From the NCBI RefSeq assembly GCF_011753055.1, contig NZ_VWWJ01000028.1, positions 1 through 64,000 of the forward strand: a stretch of 64,000 nucleotides of DNA, written 5' to 3'. The DNA comes from Burkholderia sp. Ax-1719. Lineage in GTDB: Bacteria; Pseudomonadota; Gammaproteobacteria; Burkholderiales; Burkholderiaceae. The notes beneath the pieces were generated by a model. It made no database searches, was not told the DNA's origin, and was given only the letters and a program-made list of their open reading frames with translations. The translations under genes were made by a program, and so were the position numbers. Shown one piece after another: positions 39,613 to 49,635 of this stretch. How positions within the stretch are numbered: the first letter of the stretch is position 1; each line of letters opens with the position of its first letter.

Positions 39613-42413
39613 CAGCTTTTCTCCACGGATTGCATATCCTTGTCGCGCACGCCCAGGTGCGAAACGATCGTCAGCGTCGTGCCCACTACCGCACCCAGCA
39701 CACCCAGATCGAAGAGCATGGCCGTACTCAATTCGATTTCACCGATCAGCGGCAAATGGAAATGTCCGAACGAACTGGTGAGGAACGGATACCCGAAGGC
39801 GAGGCTACCTAAACCCGTTGCGGCCGCAACCAGAAGGCCAAGCCCCGCGAGCGCGCGATACTGGATGCGGATGCGCGATTCGGTCCAGAGCACGCCGCTC
39901 GCCACGTATTGCAGCAGCAGAGCAACCGACACAATCAGCGAAGCGATGAAGCCGCCGCCGGGCAGATTGTGGCCGCGCAGGAACACGAACACGGCAACCA
40001 GCATGGTGAGCGGCAGCATCAGTCGCGCAAGGATCGCCAGCAGCAGCGGATGCGATTGCGACGACCACGGCAGGCCGCCTGGTCCCGTGCCCGGCGCCTT
40101 CAGACGCAGGCCGCGCAGCAGCGCCTTGACGGCCAGGCCCGCGACCACCAGCACGCTCACTTCGACCATCGTATCGAAGCCGCGAAAATCCACCAGGATC
40201 ACGTTCACCACGTTATGCCCGCCGCTGCCGGGCAAGGCATTGGCGAGGAAATACGGCGCGATGCCTTGCGCCGGCTCGCGCGTCATCACTTCATACGCCA
40301 CGCTGCCAAGCAGGCCGCCGCCCATCAGCGCGAGCAGGCCGTTGCGCAGGCGCACGGGAATCGTTTCGACCACCGGCTGCAGATTGGGCAGGAAGTAGAT
40401 CGCCAGCACCAGCAGCAGCACCGTGACGACTTCCACCGACACCTGCGTGAGTGCGAGATCGGGCGCGGAAAAGCGCGCGAAGGCGAGTGTGACGAGCAGA
40501 CCGCAGGTGCTCAGCATGATGAGCGCATAGAGCGTGTGCTGGCGCACCAGCACCACGCCCACCGCAAGCAGCGCCATCAGTACGAGGCCGCAGAGTGTGA
40601 GCGCGTCGATGGGCAGCGGCGCGAGGGTGCCGCCCCATGCGCCGAGTGCGAAGAAATACGCGCCCGGCACGATCAGCATCGCCGCGATCATCCAGGACAG
40701 GTAGGCGGGCAGAGAACGCGTTTCGAACACGCGCACGATCACCGCTGCGCCTTTTTCGAGGCGTTGCACCAGGCGGTCGAAGCCCTCGCTCGCGTTCATG
40801 TCCGAGAGCACCGAGCGATGATGGCGGAACGCATCGCGACGCAGGAAGAACAGTGCCGCGCCCGCCGCGAACGACACCACGCTCATGATGAGCGGCGTGT
40901 TGATGCCGTGCCAGATGCTCAGGCTGTAGTCGGGCAGTTTGCCACCCAGTGTGAACCACGCCGCCGAGGCGAGCAGGCGGCCAATCGTGTGCTGCGGAAA
41001 CAGGCCGATCAGCAGACAGATCACGACGAGAATTTCCACCGGCAGTTTCATGAAGCGCGGCGGCTCATGAGGCGGATAGTGGGGCAGATCGTGCGGCGTC
41101 GCGCCATCGAAAAACACGCCCCACACGAAGCGCAGCGAATACGCAACGGAGAGCGCCGCCGCTGCGATTGCCACCACCGGAATCGCCCAGTTGAACGGAC
41201 CGAACATGCCTTGCGCGAGCGTTTCGCCGAAGAACATTTCCTTCGATAGAAAACCGTTGAGCAAGGGCACGCCGGCCATCGCCAGCGAAGCCACGCTCGC
41301 GAGCACGGCCGTATGCGGCATGGTCTTGCGCAGGCCGCGCAGGCGCCCGAGATCGCGCGTGCCGGTTTCATGATCGATGATGCCCGCGGCCATGAAGAGC
41401 GACGCCTTGAAGACGGCGTGATTCACCGTGTGAAACAGCGCGGCGACGGTGGATAGCTGCGTGTCGAGGCCGAACAGCAACACGATCAGGCCGAGATGGC
41501 TGATCGTCGAATAGGCCAGCAGGCCTTTCAGATCGCGCTGGAATAGCGCCATCGACGCGCCGCCCACGAGAGTGACCAGGCCAACCAGCGTGGCCGTATA
41601 GGTCCACAGATCGGTGCCTTCGAAGATCGGGTAGAGGCGCGCGAGCAGGAACACGCCGGCCTTCACCATCGTCGCCGAATGGAGGTAGGACGAAACAGGC
41701 GTGGGCGCGGACATCGCATGCGGCAGCCAGAGGTGAAACGGAAACTGCGCCGACTTCGTGAACGCCGCAAGTAGCGTGAGCAGCAGAATCGCCGGATAAA
41801 GCGGATCGTGCTGGATTCTGGGCGCTTGCGCGAGCACGTCGTTGAGTTCGTAGCTGCCGCACACATGCCCGATCAGCAGCACCGCCGCGAGCAGCGCGAG
41901 ACCGCCCGCGCCCGTGATGGTGAGCGCCATGCGCGCTCCGCGCCGTCCATCGGGCCGCGACGGCCAGAAGCCGATCAGCAGGAACGAGACCAGACTCGTC
42001 AGTTCCCAGAAGATCACGAGCAGCAGCAGATTGTTCGCCAGCACCACGCCCAGCATCGCGCCCATGAAGAGCAGGAGCAGCAGATAGAGGCGCGGCAGCG
42101 CGTCATTGCCCGCGAGGTAGTAACGCGCGTAGATGAATACCAGCAGGCCGATGGCGAGCACCAGCAGCGCGAACATGAAGGAAAGGCCGTCGAGACGCAG
42201 TGAAAGCGCGAGGCCGATGTCGGGCACCCATTCGCGCCGCCATTGCATGACGCCGAAGGTGGCCATGCCTACGCGCTCGCTCAGCAGCAGGCCGAGACCG
42301 AACAGCGCCGCCGCAAACGCGATCCATGTCGAGAGCGGGCGCAGACGGGCAGGCATGAGCGCGACCAGCGCCGCCGCGATGAACGGAAGTACGACCAGCC
42401 ACCCCAATGCCAT
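39612..42413 (-). CDS. mrpA: Mrp/Mnh/Pha antiporter subunits A and B fused
   Basis: A 933-residue protein. Residues about 1-660 are the NuoL-like subunit A with the key Glu in LLLLVIFWELTSLVSFLLIGF, the Lys of LLAAFTKSAQFPFHLWLPHAM and QRDLKGLLAYSTISHLG; residues about 670-790 are the NuoJ-like part; residues about 800-925 are the MrpB domain (RLMLPLTMLVAVFVFLRGHN, PGGGFIASLIVSVALLLQY). This fusion defines group 2 Mrp systems with six genes, such as rhizobial Pha. The operon order here is AB-C-D-E-F-G. The antiporter controls K+/Na+ and pH homeostasis. The ATG at 42413 was chosen since 37 upstream codons lack membrane character. Confidence 0.93.
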   Translation of the reverse strand: MALGWLVVLPFIAAALVALMPARLRPLSTWIAFAAALFGLGLLLSERVGMATFGVMQWRREWVPDIGLALSLRLDGLSFMFALLVLAIGLLVFIYARYYLAGNDALPRLYLLLLLFMGAMLGVVLANNLLLLVIFWELTSLVSFLLIGFWPSRPDGRRGARMALTITGAGGLALLAAVLLIGHVCGSYELNDVLAQAPRIQHDPLYPAILLLTLLAAFTKSAQFPFHLWLPHAMSAPTPVSSYLHSATMVKAGVFLLARLYPIFEGTDLWTYTATLVGLVTLVGGASMALFQRDLKGLLAYSTISHLGLIVLLFGLDTQLSTVAALFHTVNHAVFKASLFMAAGIIDHETGTRDLGRLRGLRKTMPHTAVLASVASLAMAGVPLLNGFLSKEMFFGETLAQGMFGPFNWAIPVVAIAAAALSVAYSLRFVWGVFFDGATPHDLPHYPPHEPPRFMKLPVEILVVICLLIGLFPQHTIGRLLASAAWFTLGGKLPDYSLSIWHGINTPLIMSVVSFAAGAALFFLRRDAFRHHRSVLSDMNASEGFDRLVQRLEKGAAVIVRVFETRSLPAYLSWMIAAMLIVPGAYFFALGAWGGTLAPLPIDALTLCGLVLMALLAVGVVLVRQHTLYALIMLSTCGLLVTLAFARFSAPDLALTQVSVEVVTVLLLVLAIYFLPNLQPVVETIPVRLRNGLLALMGGGLLGSVAYEVMTREPAQGIAPYFLANALPGSGGHNVVNVILVDFRGFDTMVEVSVLVVAGLAVKALLRGLRLKAPGTGPGGLPWSSQSHPLLLAILARLMLPLTMLVAVFVFLRGHNLPGGGFIASLIVSVALLLQYVASGVLWTESRIRIQYRALAGLGLLVAAATGLGSLAFGYPFLTSSFGHFHLPLIGEIELSTAMLFDLGVLGAVVGTTLTIVSHLGVRDKDMQSVEKS

Positions 42414-42587
42414 TCGATGCTCTCCGGGAATTCGACCGCGCGTGTCTGGACGATGCGTGTCGTTTGCCCCTTGCCCCTGGCCGCTAGACGCGACAGGGGC
42501 CGGTCGACCGCAGATCACGATCATAGCCGCAAACGGGGACGGAGTTCATCTATGTGGCATGAACGCAAACATGCATGCCAGGCAGGT

Positions 42588-43715
42588 TCAGGCCATGCGG
42601 CTAAGCGTCTTGCGAAAGCGCGCAAGCGAGAGCGCAAACAGCACGCTGCCGATCACGGCGAGCCACAGGAACGGCTGCCATACCACGGCGATACCCGCGC
42701 CGCGAAACAGGATCGCCTGGCCTAGCTCGACGAAGTGCGTGGTGGGCGCGGCGAGCATGATGTTCTGCACGAATTCGGGCATGCTTTCGCGCGGCGTGCT
42801 GCCGCCCGAGAGCATCTGCAGCGGCAGCAGCACGAGCACCAGCAACATGCCGAACTGCGGCATGCTGCGCGCGAGCGTGGCCATGAAAATCCCCATCGAC
42901 GTGGTTGCGAACAGATGCAGCGCCGCGCCCGCGAGAAAGAGCGCCACCGACCCTTCGATCGGCACATGCAGTGCGCCGCGCACGATGAAAGTGAGCGAGA
43001 GCGCGGCGGCCACCAGCACGACCAGACCCATCGACCAGACCTTGGCGACCATGATTTCGGTGGGCGTGACGGGCATCACGAGCAGATGCTCGATGGTGCC
43101 GTGCTCGCGTTCGCGGATCAGCGCCGCGCCCGTGAGGATGATGGATAACATGGTGACGTTGTTGATGATCTCCATCAGCGAGCCGAACCACGCCTGCGTG
43201 AGATTCGGGTTGAAGCGCATGCGCACTGCGAGATCGACGGGCAATTCCGTGGGTGCGCGATAGCGGTTGACGAATTCGGTGGCTTCGTCGTTGATCATCT
43301 GCTGGATGTAGCTGCTGCCTGTGAACGCCTGGCTCATGCGCGTGGCGTCCACGTTGAGCTGGATTTCGGCGGCGCGTCCCGCAAGCACGTCGCGCTGCAG
43401 ATTGGGCGGGATATTGAGTACGAAGGTGTAGTTGCCCGCGTCCATGCCGCGATCGGCCTGTTCGGGCGTGACGGCTTGCGGCACCATGAAATGCGGCGGA
43501 TAGAACGCGTGAATGATGCGCTGGGACAGGGGCGACACATCGTTGTCGATCACGGCGATGGGCGCCATATGCAGCGATTCGGGCCGCGATGTCGCCGAGG
43601 AATAGATCATCGCCGTGAACGAGAACACGATGAGGATCAGCAGCATGGGATCGCGCGCGAGGCTCCACAATTCCTTCACGCCCAGGCGATAGATATTGGC
43701 GAGGTGGCGGCGCAT
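42588..43715 (-). CDS. ABC-2 type permease (YhhJ-like)
   Basis: A 375-residue permease: one N-terminal helix, a large periplasmic domain (about residues 45-180) and five C-terminal helices with REREHGTIEHLLVMPVTPTEI and GGSTPRESMPEFVQNIMLAAP, the YhhJ pattern. It begins one base after the RbbA-like gene and ends the operon. It would form the membrane pathway of the exporter together with the permease half of the RbbA-like protein. Confidence 0.9.
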   Translation of the reverse strand: MRRHLANIYRLGVKELWSLARDPMLLILIVFSFTAMIYSSATSRPESLHMAPIAVIDNDVSPLSQRIIHAFYPPHFMVPQAVTPEQADRGMDAGNYTFVLNIPPNLQRDVLAGRAAEIQLNVDATRMSQAFTGSSYIQQMINDEATEFVNRYRAPTELPVDLAVRMRFNPNLTQAWFGSLMEIINNVTMLSIILTGAALIREREHGTIEHLLVMPVTPTEIMVAKVWSMGLVVLVAAALSLTFIVRGALHVPIEGSVALFLAGAALHLFATTSMGIFMATLARSMPQFGMLLVLVLLPLQMLSGGSTPRESMPEFVQNIMLAAPTTHFVELGQAILFRGAGIAVVWQPFLWLAVIGSVLFALSLARFRKTLSRMA

Positions 43716-43716
43716 C

Positions 43717-46458
43717 TCAGCTCTCCTGCTTCTTGAGCAGCGTGACGGTCAGGCCCAGCACGATGGGCGTGGCGAGCGCCAGCGGCCAGATGGACTGCCA
43801 GAGATCGCCAAAGTGCAGCGCCTTGTTGAACACGCCCCGGCTGATCGTGAGCATATAGCTGGCCGGATAGATCTGCCCAATCACGCGCCCCGCGCCTTCC
43901 AGCGACGATACCGGCGTGATGAGGCCCGCGAACTGCACCGAAGGCACCATCGTGCCGATCATCGTGAAGAAGAGGGCGGCGATCTGGCTCTTCGTGAAGG
44001 TGGAAGCCAGCAGTCCGATGGCGGTGGCGCACAGGCAGTACAAAATGGCCGCCCCGAATAATGTCGGGAAACTGCCTTTGATTGGCACACCAAATAAAGT
44101 GACGGCGAGCAGCGTCATCAGCAGGAAATTCAGCATGGCGAGCAACACATACGGCGCCTGTTTGCCGAGCAGGAATTCCAGCCGCGTAACCGGCGTCACA
44201 TACAGATTGATGATCGAGCCCAGTTCCTTTTCGCGGACCACGGCGAGCGCGGTAAGCATCGCGGGCATCATGAGCAGCAGCACCGGGATCACGGCGGGCA
44301 CCATCGCCGGCAGGCTGCGTACATCGGGGTTGTAGCGAAAGCGCGTCTCGACCGAAACTGCCGCGTGCGCATCCGCGCCCAGCCGCTGCTTCGCCTGTTG
44401 CAACAGCCAGCTCTGATGCATGGCGATCACATAGCCGCGCACTGTTTCTGCGCGTTGCGGCATGGCGCCGTCGATCCATACGCCAAGATCCACCGATTTG
44501 CCGCGCGCCACGTCGCGTGCGAAGCCGGGCGGGATCTCCATCGCAAACGCCAGTTCGCCGCTGCGCATGCGCCGGTCCATTTCGGCATAACTCGTGATGG
44601 GCGGGCGTTCGATGAAATAGCGCGAGCCGGACAGGTTCAGATCGTAGTTCTGCGAAAGCGAGGTCTGGTCGTGATCGAGCACGGCGAAGCGCAAATCCTC
44701 CACGTCCATGCTGATGCCAAAGCCCATCACGAAGAGCAACAGCAGCGAACCGGCGAGCGCGAGCGTCGCGCGCACGGGATCGCGGCGCAATTCCAGCGCT
44801 TCGCGCCACATATAGCTATAGGCGCGCTGGAAGCTGAAGCCGCGATATTGCGTGTGATGCGCTTCGGCGTCTGGGTTTTCGGCGAGGGCGGAAAGCTCGG
44901 CGGTGGTATCGCCTTCCGTGCCCGCGCCAGCGTCCACGAGATACGCGATAAACGCTTCTTCCAGCGTGGCCGCGCCGCGCTTTTCGGTGATGGCAGCGGG
45001 CGTATCGCTCACCAGCACGCGCCCCGCATGCATCAGCGAAATGCGGTCGCAGCGTCCCGCCTCGTTCATGAAGTGCGTGGAGATGAAGATCGTTACCTGG
45101 TCTTCGCGGGCGAGCGCAATCAGCAGTCGCCAGAAGTTGTCGCGCGCGACCGGATCGACGCCGGAAGTCGGTTCGTCGAGGATCAGCAATTCGGGCTTGT
45201 GGACCATCGCCACCGCGAGCGACAGGCGCTGGCGCACGCCCAGGGGCAGACTGTCCGGCAGCGTGTCGAGCGCTTCGGCGAGATCGAAACGCTCGACCAT
45301 TTCGCTCACGCGCGCGGGAATATCGGCTTCGGGTACGTGAAAGAGGCGTGCATGCAGCACCAGGTTCTGGCGCACCGTGAGTTCGCCGTAGAGCGAAAAC
45401 GCTTGCGACATGTAGCCCACGCGGCGGCGCGTATCCAGGTCGCGCGGATCGACTTCATGTCCGAACAGCCAGGCCTGGCCTTCGCTCGCCGGCAGCAGGC
45501 CCGTGAGCATTTTCATCGTGGTGGATTTGCCGCAACCATTCGAGCCAAGAAAGCCGAATATCTCGCCGCGCCGGATGCGAAAGCTCACGTGATCCACAGC
45601 GACGAAATCGCCGAAGCGCATCGTCAGGTCTTTGGCTTCGATGGCGATATTGTTTTGCGCATCGTCGTCGGCTTTTAGCGGGGTGATTTCCACCGGCATA
45701 TGGCCGCGCTTTTTCGCTTCCGGCAATAGCGCAATAAAAGCTTCTTCAAGCGATTCGGTGTGCGTACGATTCAGCAACTCGGCGGGCGTGCCGGTGGCGA
45801 GGATCGCGCCGTCATCCATTGCGATCAGCCAGTCGAAACGCTGCGCTTCATCCATATAGGCCGTGGCGACGATGACGCTCATCGATGGGCGTTCCTTGCG
45901 GATGCCGTTGATCAGATCCCAGAACTGCGCGCGCGCGAGTGGATCGACGCCCGTGGTGGGTTCGTCGAGAATCAGCAGGTCGGGATCGTGGATCAGCGCG
46001 CAGCACAGGCCGAGCTTCTGCTTCATGCCGCCCGAGAGTTTGCCCGCAGGCCGCGCGAGAAACGGATCGAGGCCGGTGCTGCGCGTGAGGGCGTCGATGC
46101 GCCGACGCCGTTCCGCTTCGTCGTGACCGAACAGTCGGCCAAAGAACTGCAGATTTTCTTCGACAGACAGCGTGGGATACAGATTCTTGCCCAGCCCTTG
46201 CGGCATATAGGCAATGCGCGGGCAGACCGCATCGCGGTGCGCCTTGCTCGCCATATCGCCGCCCAGCACCCAGACCTTGCCTTCCTGCACGGCGCGCGAG
46301 CCCGCCACGAGTGCGAGCAGGCTGGATTTACCTACGCCGTCTGGGCCGATGAGGCCCACCATCAGACCGGCGGGCACGTCCTGCGTGAGATCGCGCAGCG
46401 CGACGGTCTTGCCGTAGTGCAGGCTGACGTGTTCGATGCGAACTGCGGGCTCGCTCAT
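43717..46458 (-). CDS. rbbA: RbbA-like ABC transporter: two ATPase domains fused to an ABC-2 permease
   Basis: A 913-residue protein. NBD1 (about 1-230): Walker A GPDGVGKSS, signature LSGGMKQKLGLCCALIHDPD, Walker B LLILDEPTTGVDP. NBD2 (about 265-510): Walker A GSNGCGKSTT and LLILDEPTSGVDP, but its signature reads LPLGVRQRLSLAVAM, which lacks the LSGGQ form. The permease part follows from about 545 with a large periplasmic loop and the REKELGSIINLYVTPVTRLEF segment. E. coli RbbA was described as ribosome-associated, but the genomic setting with adaptor and outer-membrane genes supports export. The start codon shares a base with the stop of the adaptor gene. Confidence 0.9.
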   Translation of the reverse strand: MSEPAVRIEHVSLHYGKTVALRDLTQDVPAGLMVGLIGPDGVGKSSLLALVAGSRAVQEGKVWVLGGDMASKAHRDAVCPRIAYMPQGLGKNLYPTLSVEENLQFFGRLFGHDEAERRRRIDALTRSTGLDPFLARPAGKLSGGMKQKLGLCCALIHDPDLLILDEPTTGVDPLARAQFWDLINGIRKERPSMSVIVATAYMDEAQRFDWLIAMDDGAILATGTPAELLNRTHTESLEEAFIALLPEAKKRGHMPVEITPLKADDDAQNNIAIEAKDLTMRFGDFVAVDHVSFRIRRGEIFGFLGSNGCGKSTTMKMLTGLLPASEGQAWLFGHEVDPRDLDTRRRVGYMSQAFSLYGELTVRQNLVLHARLFHVPEADIPARVSEMVERFDLAEALDTLPDSLPLGVRQRLSLAVAMVHKPELLILDEPTSGVDPVARDNFWRLLIALAREDQVTIFISTHFMNEAGRCDRISLMHAGRVLVSDTPAAITEKRGAATLEEAFIAYLVDAGAGTEGDTTAELSALAENPDAEAHHTQYRGFSFQRAYSYMWREALELRRDPVRATLALAGSLLLLFVMGFGISMDVEDLRFAVLDHDQTSLSQNYDLNLSGSRYFIERPPITSYAEMDRRMRSGELAFAMEIPPGFARDVARGKSVDLGVWIDGAMPQRAETVRGYVIAMHQSWLLQQAKQRLGADAHAAVSVETRFRYNPDVRSLPAMVPAVIPVLLLMMPAMLTALAVVREKELGSIINLYVTPVTRLEFLLGKQAPYVLLAMLNFLLMTLLAVTLFGVPIKGSFPTLFGAAILYCLCATAIGLLASTFTKSQIAALFFTMIGTMVPSVQFAGLITPVSSLEGAGRVIGQIYPASYMLTISRGVFNKALHFGDLWQSIWPLALATPIVLGLTVTLLKKQES

Positions 46459-47525
46459 CAGGGCACCTTCACCTGCAGATTTGCGGGCCATTCTTCATTG
46501 GCGTCGAGTTTCACCCATGCCACGCCGGGCAGGCCTGTTTTTACGTATTTCAGGTGCTTCTGAAGCAGATCGCGGTCGATCTGCGCCTTGACGCGGAACA
46601 TGAGTTTCTGGCGCTCGCTCTGTGTTTCGACGGTTTTGGGCGTGAATTGCGCGGTCGCGGAAACGAAGGTGATTTTGGCGGGGATGACCCACTGCGGCGC
46701 AGCATCCAGAATGATGTGCACATCCTGGCCCAACGCCACGCGGCCGGCCGCCTGTTCGGGCAGGAAGAACGTCATGTAGACATCCGAAAGATCGACCATG
46801 TTGAGCACCTTGCCGCCTGCGCCGAGTACTTCACCCGGCTGCGCGACGCGATACTGCACGCGGCCTGCGCGTGGCGCCTTGAGGTCGCTGTCGTGAATAT
46901 CGGCGTTGATGCGGTCGATGGTGGCCTGCGCGGCGGCAATCGCTGATTCCGCGCCAGTCTGCTGCGCACGCGCGGCGGTGACGGCGGCTGCGGCGGCGGT
47001 GACCTGCGCCTTGGCGGCGGCCACGGCGGCTTCTGCGCTGCGCACGCGGGCGCGGTCGTCGTCGAGTTCCTGCATCGACGATGCGCCTTCTTTCGAGAGC
47101 GTTTGCGAGCGTGCGAGCCGGCGTTTGGCGGCGTCGAGTTCGCTCTCGCGTTGGGCCACGCCCGCTTCGGCGGCGCGCTGGTCGCTCTCGCGCAGGGCGA
47201 TGGTGGCCTTGGCGCTGGCATCGGCGTTGATGGCCTGCTGATGCTGCGCGATGGCTTCGTTTCGTTGCGCCTGCAACGTGTCGACCTGCATGTGGGCGAG
47301 CGTCTGGCCCGCGCTGACGAAGTCGCCTTCCTGCACGACCACGTCCTGAACGCGTGCTGCGAGCTTGGTGGCGACGTCGATCTCGGTGGCCTCGATACGG
47401 CCATTGCCGCTCACGAAGCCTTCGCCGGGGCCGCGATCCGCGTAGTAGCGCCAGCCAAAATAGCCGCCCGCCGCGACGGCAATCACGATGAGCGCGGGAA
47501 TCCATTTGCGGGCTGAAATCTGCAT
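46458..47525 (-). CDS. HlyD-family periplasmic adaptor (YhiI-like)
   Basis: A 355-residue membrane fusion protein with one N-terminal helix (WIPALIVIAVAAGGYFGW), a barrel/lipoyl half (IEATEIDVATKLAARVQDVV), a long Ala/Arg/Glu-rich coiled coil at about residues 90-210 and the second lipoyl half with LKAPRAGRVQYRVAQPGEVLGAGG. It connects the inner-membrane ABC part with the outer-membrane channel. It lies 14 bp after the TolC-type gene and overlaps the RbbA-like gene by one base. Confidence 0.92.
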   Translation of the reverse strand: MQISARKWIPALIVIAVAAGGYFGWRYYADRGPGEGFVSGNGRIEATEIDVATKLAARVQDVVVQEGDFVSAGQTLAHMQVDTLQAQRNEAIAQHQQAINADASAKATIALRESDQRAAEAGVAQRESELDAAKRRLARSQTLSKEGASSMQELDDDRARVRSAEAAVAAAKAQVTAAAAAVTAARAQQTGAESAIAAAQATIDRINADIHDSDLKAPRAGRVQYRVAQPGEVLGAGGKVLNMVDLSDVYMTFFLPEQAAGRVALGQDVHIILDAAPQWVIPAKITFVSATAQFTPKTVETQSERQKLMFRVKAQIDRDLLQKHLKYVKTGLPGVAWVKLDANEEWPANLQVKVP

Positions 47526-47539
47526 GACGGGACCTTTAA

Positions 47540-49063
47540 TCAGGGAGTATTCGGTGTGACGGTGTTCGTTGCGCCTGATGCTGGAAAGGGCGCCGTCGCG
47601 GGCGCTTGCGCGCTGGACGCGAAGCCGCCGCCGCCAAGCGCCGCGTAGAGCGATACGCGGCTCGACAGCAGCGCGCGGCGCGTTTCTACCAGTTGCTGCT
47701 GCACGACCAGCAGATCGCGCTGTGCATCGAGGACTTCGAGGAAAGGCGAAGCGCCGTGGTCGTAGCGCAATTGCGCGAGGCGCGCGCGTTCGGCCTGGGC
47801 GGCTTCGGTTGCGCGCAGCGTGTCGACCTGTTCGGCGAGCCATTGACGCGCGGCCAGCGCGTCGGCGACGTCGCGGAAGGCCGCTTGCACCGAGCGCTCG
47901 TACGAGGTCACGGCCTGATCGCGCTGTGCCTTGGCGACTTCCAGATTCGATTCGCGGCGGCCCATATCGAAGATCGGCAGCGAAATGCCCGGGCCGAAAC
48001 TCCACGCGCGGCTCGGGCCGGTGAAGAGATCGGAAAGCTGCGTGCTGGCGGCGCCCAACGATCCGGTGAGCGTGATCTTCGGGAAGAATTCCGCGCGCGC
48101 TGCGCCAATGTTGGCGTTGGCCGCGCGCAGCTGATATTCGGCGGCGACGATATCGGGGCGATTGGTGAGCAGATCGGAAGGCAGACCCGCAGGCAGGTCG
48201 CTCATGACAGAGGCGTCGTCCAGACGCAGATCGGCGTGCGGCAGATCGACAGGTTTGCCAACCAGCAATTGCAGCGCATTCACACGCGTGGCGCGTTCCT
48301 GCTGAAGCTGTGCGCCCAGCGCAACGGCCTGACGCCACAGGGTTTCGACCTGCTTGAGATCGAGCTTTGAAATCGCGCCCACTTCATAGCGGCGCTTGAA
48401 AATGCGGTAAGACTTTTCCCGGCTCGCGATGGTGGCTTGAGCGAGCATGATGCGTTCGTCGAGTTCGCGCAGGCTCAGATAGCTGTTGGCGACTTGCTCG
48501 ACCAGCGTGAGCGTGACCGCCTGGCGCGCGGCGTCGCTGGCCAGATAGTTTTGCAGCGCGGCTTCCTTGAGATTGGCCACGCGGCCCCAGAAGTCCAGTT
48601 CCCAACTGGCGAGGCCAATACCTACCTGATACTGGTTGGCCGTCATGGGACGGCCCACGCCGGAGAAATCGGCGGGCACGCGGGCGCGCGAGAGGTCGGC
48701 CTCTACGCCCAATGTGGGGAATTGATCCGCGCGACGGATACCGTACATCGCGCGTGCTTCTTCGACGCGCTGGATCGCCAGTTGCAGGTCGCGGTTGTAT
48801 TCGAGCGCTTCGGCGATCAGGCCTTGGAGCGTGGGATCGGTGAAATAGTCTTTCCAGCCGATGGCGGTGGCGCTCAGTGCATTTTCGCCCGCCTGACTGG
48901 CGGCAGCATCGGGGAAGGTTTGCGGTACGGGCAGCGGCGGCTGCTCGTAACTGGGCGCAAGTGAAACGCAGCCCGTGAGCATTGCAATCAGCGAAACGTA
49001 GAGGACGGCCCGCACGGGCGCGGTGGGGCCATTCGCACCATGTTGGACGATGGGGTTAATCAT
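47540..49063 (-). CDS. TolC-type outer-membrane efflux lipoprotein (NodT family)
   Basis: A 507-residue outer-membrane factor with a lipoprotein signal (VLYVSLIAMLTGC, Cys near residue 32), then CVSLAPSYEQPPLPVPQTFPD, which is characteristic of NodT-type proteins, and two repeats of the TolC fold (NRDLQLAIQRVEEARAMYGI and NRPDIVAAEYQLRAANANIG). The tail is Ala/Pro/Thr-rich. AGGAG lies nine bases before the ATG. First gene of the four-gene exporter operon. Confidence 0.93.
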   Translation of the reverse strand: MINPIVQHGANGPTAPVRAVLYVSLIAMLTGCVSLAPSYEQPPLPVPQTFPDAAASQAGENALSATAIGWKDYFTDPTLQGLIAEALEYNRDLQLAIQRVEEARAMYGIRRADQFPTLGVEADLSRARVPADFSGVGRPMTANQYQVGIGLASWELDFWGRVANLKEAALQNYLASDAARQAVTLTLVEQVANSYLSLRELDERIMLAQATIASREKSYRIFKRRYEVGAISKLDLKQVETLWRQAVALGAQLQQERATRVNALQLLVGKPVDLPHADLRLDDASVMSDLPAGLPSDLLTNRPDIVAAEYQLRAANANIGAARAEFFPKITLTGSLGAASTQLSDLFTGPSRAWSFGPGISLPIFDMGRRESNLEVAKAQRDQAVTSYERSVQAAFRDVADALAARQWLAEQVDTLRATEAAQAERARLAQLRYDHGASPFLEVLDAQRDLLVVQQQLVETRRALLSSRVSLYAALGGGGFASSAQAPATAPFPASGATNTVTPNTP

Positions 49064-49635
49064 CGATAAGTACTCCTGCGCTACGAGCAAATGCGAGCCG
49101 TGAGTGCGAGCATGCGAAATCCGCACCGCGAAGGTGCAGTCAGCGTCGGCCGCGACCGGCTTCACGATAGGTGTGACGCGCGACCGCGCGACAAGTGCCA
49201 GGGGTGCGACGCGGTGCCGCCAGGAAGGACGGCGATGCAGGTCTGCTGATGGGGATCGTGGCGCGCCAGAGGGGGCGTGTGCGGGAGTCTGCGGCGAGGT
49301 GTCGCGTACAGGCGTTTAGAAGAAACGCTCGACGCGATCGTGCGCTTCGCGAGGAGGCGGTGTGATCGTTGCGTGGTCATCATCTCGTTGCGCGTGTGGC
49401 GAACGAATGCAGGCCGCGGGATGCGGTTCGCATCGCCCGAGAGCTACGCACGATGTGAGCGCAACTCCTTTCTGCATTAATCGTGACACAAGCGCAAAAG
49501 CGGTGACGGCCAGGTGCGCGCGATTGAATTTAAGGGCTTGATTTGGCCTTCAAAATACGCGCGCGAAGATTGCAAACATAGGCGATAGCAGCGCTTCGTA
49601 TGCCGAAGCGCTGCGCGATTCAATGCAATGCGACA
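49064..49635. other. 572-bp region without a recognised gene
   Basis: The left part is the upstream region of the exporter operon and the right part the downstream region of the gene at 49636. Short frames in it are Arg-rich and were not accepted. The only structure recognised is the hairpin at 49588-49614. No promoter could be called with confidence. Confidence 0.4.
49588..49614 (-). terminator. hairpin downstream of the small exported protein gene
   Basis: GCAGCGCTTCG (49588-49598) pairs perfectly with CGAAGCGCTGC (49604-49614) around five bases, 21 bases after the stop at 49636. The T run after the stem is weak, so it may only be a stabilising hairpin. Confidence 0.45.

Noticed and set aside
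39909..41249. 446-codon plus-strand frame opposite the MrpAB gene
   Set aside because: Gln/His/Arg-rich composition typical of the complement of a membrane protein gene.
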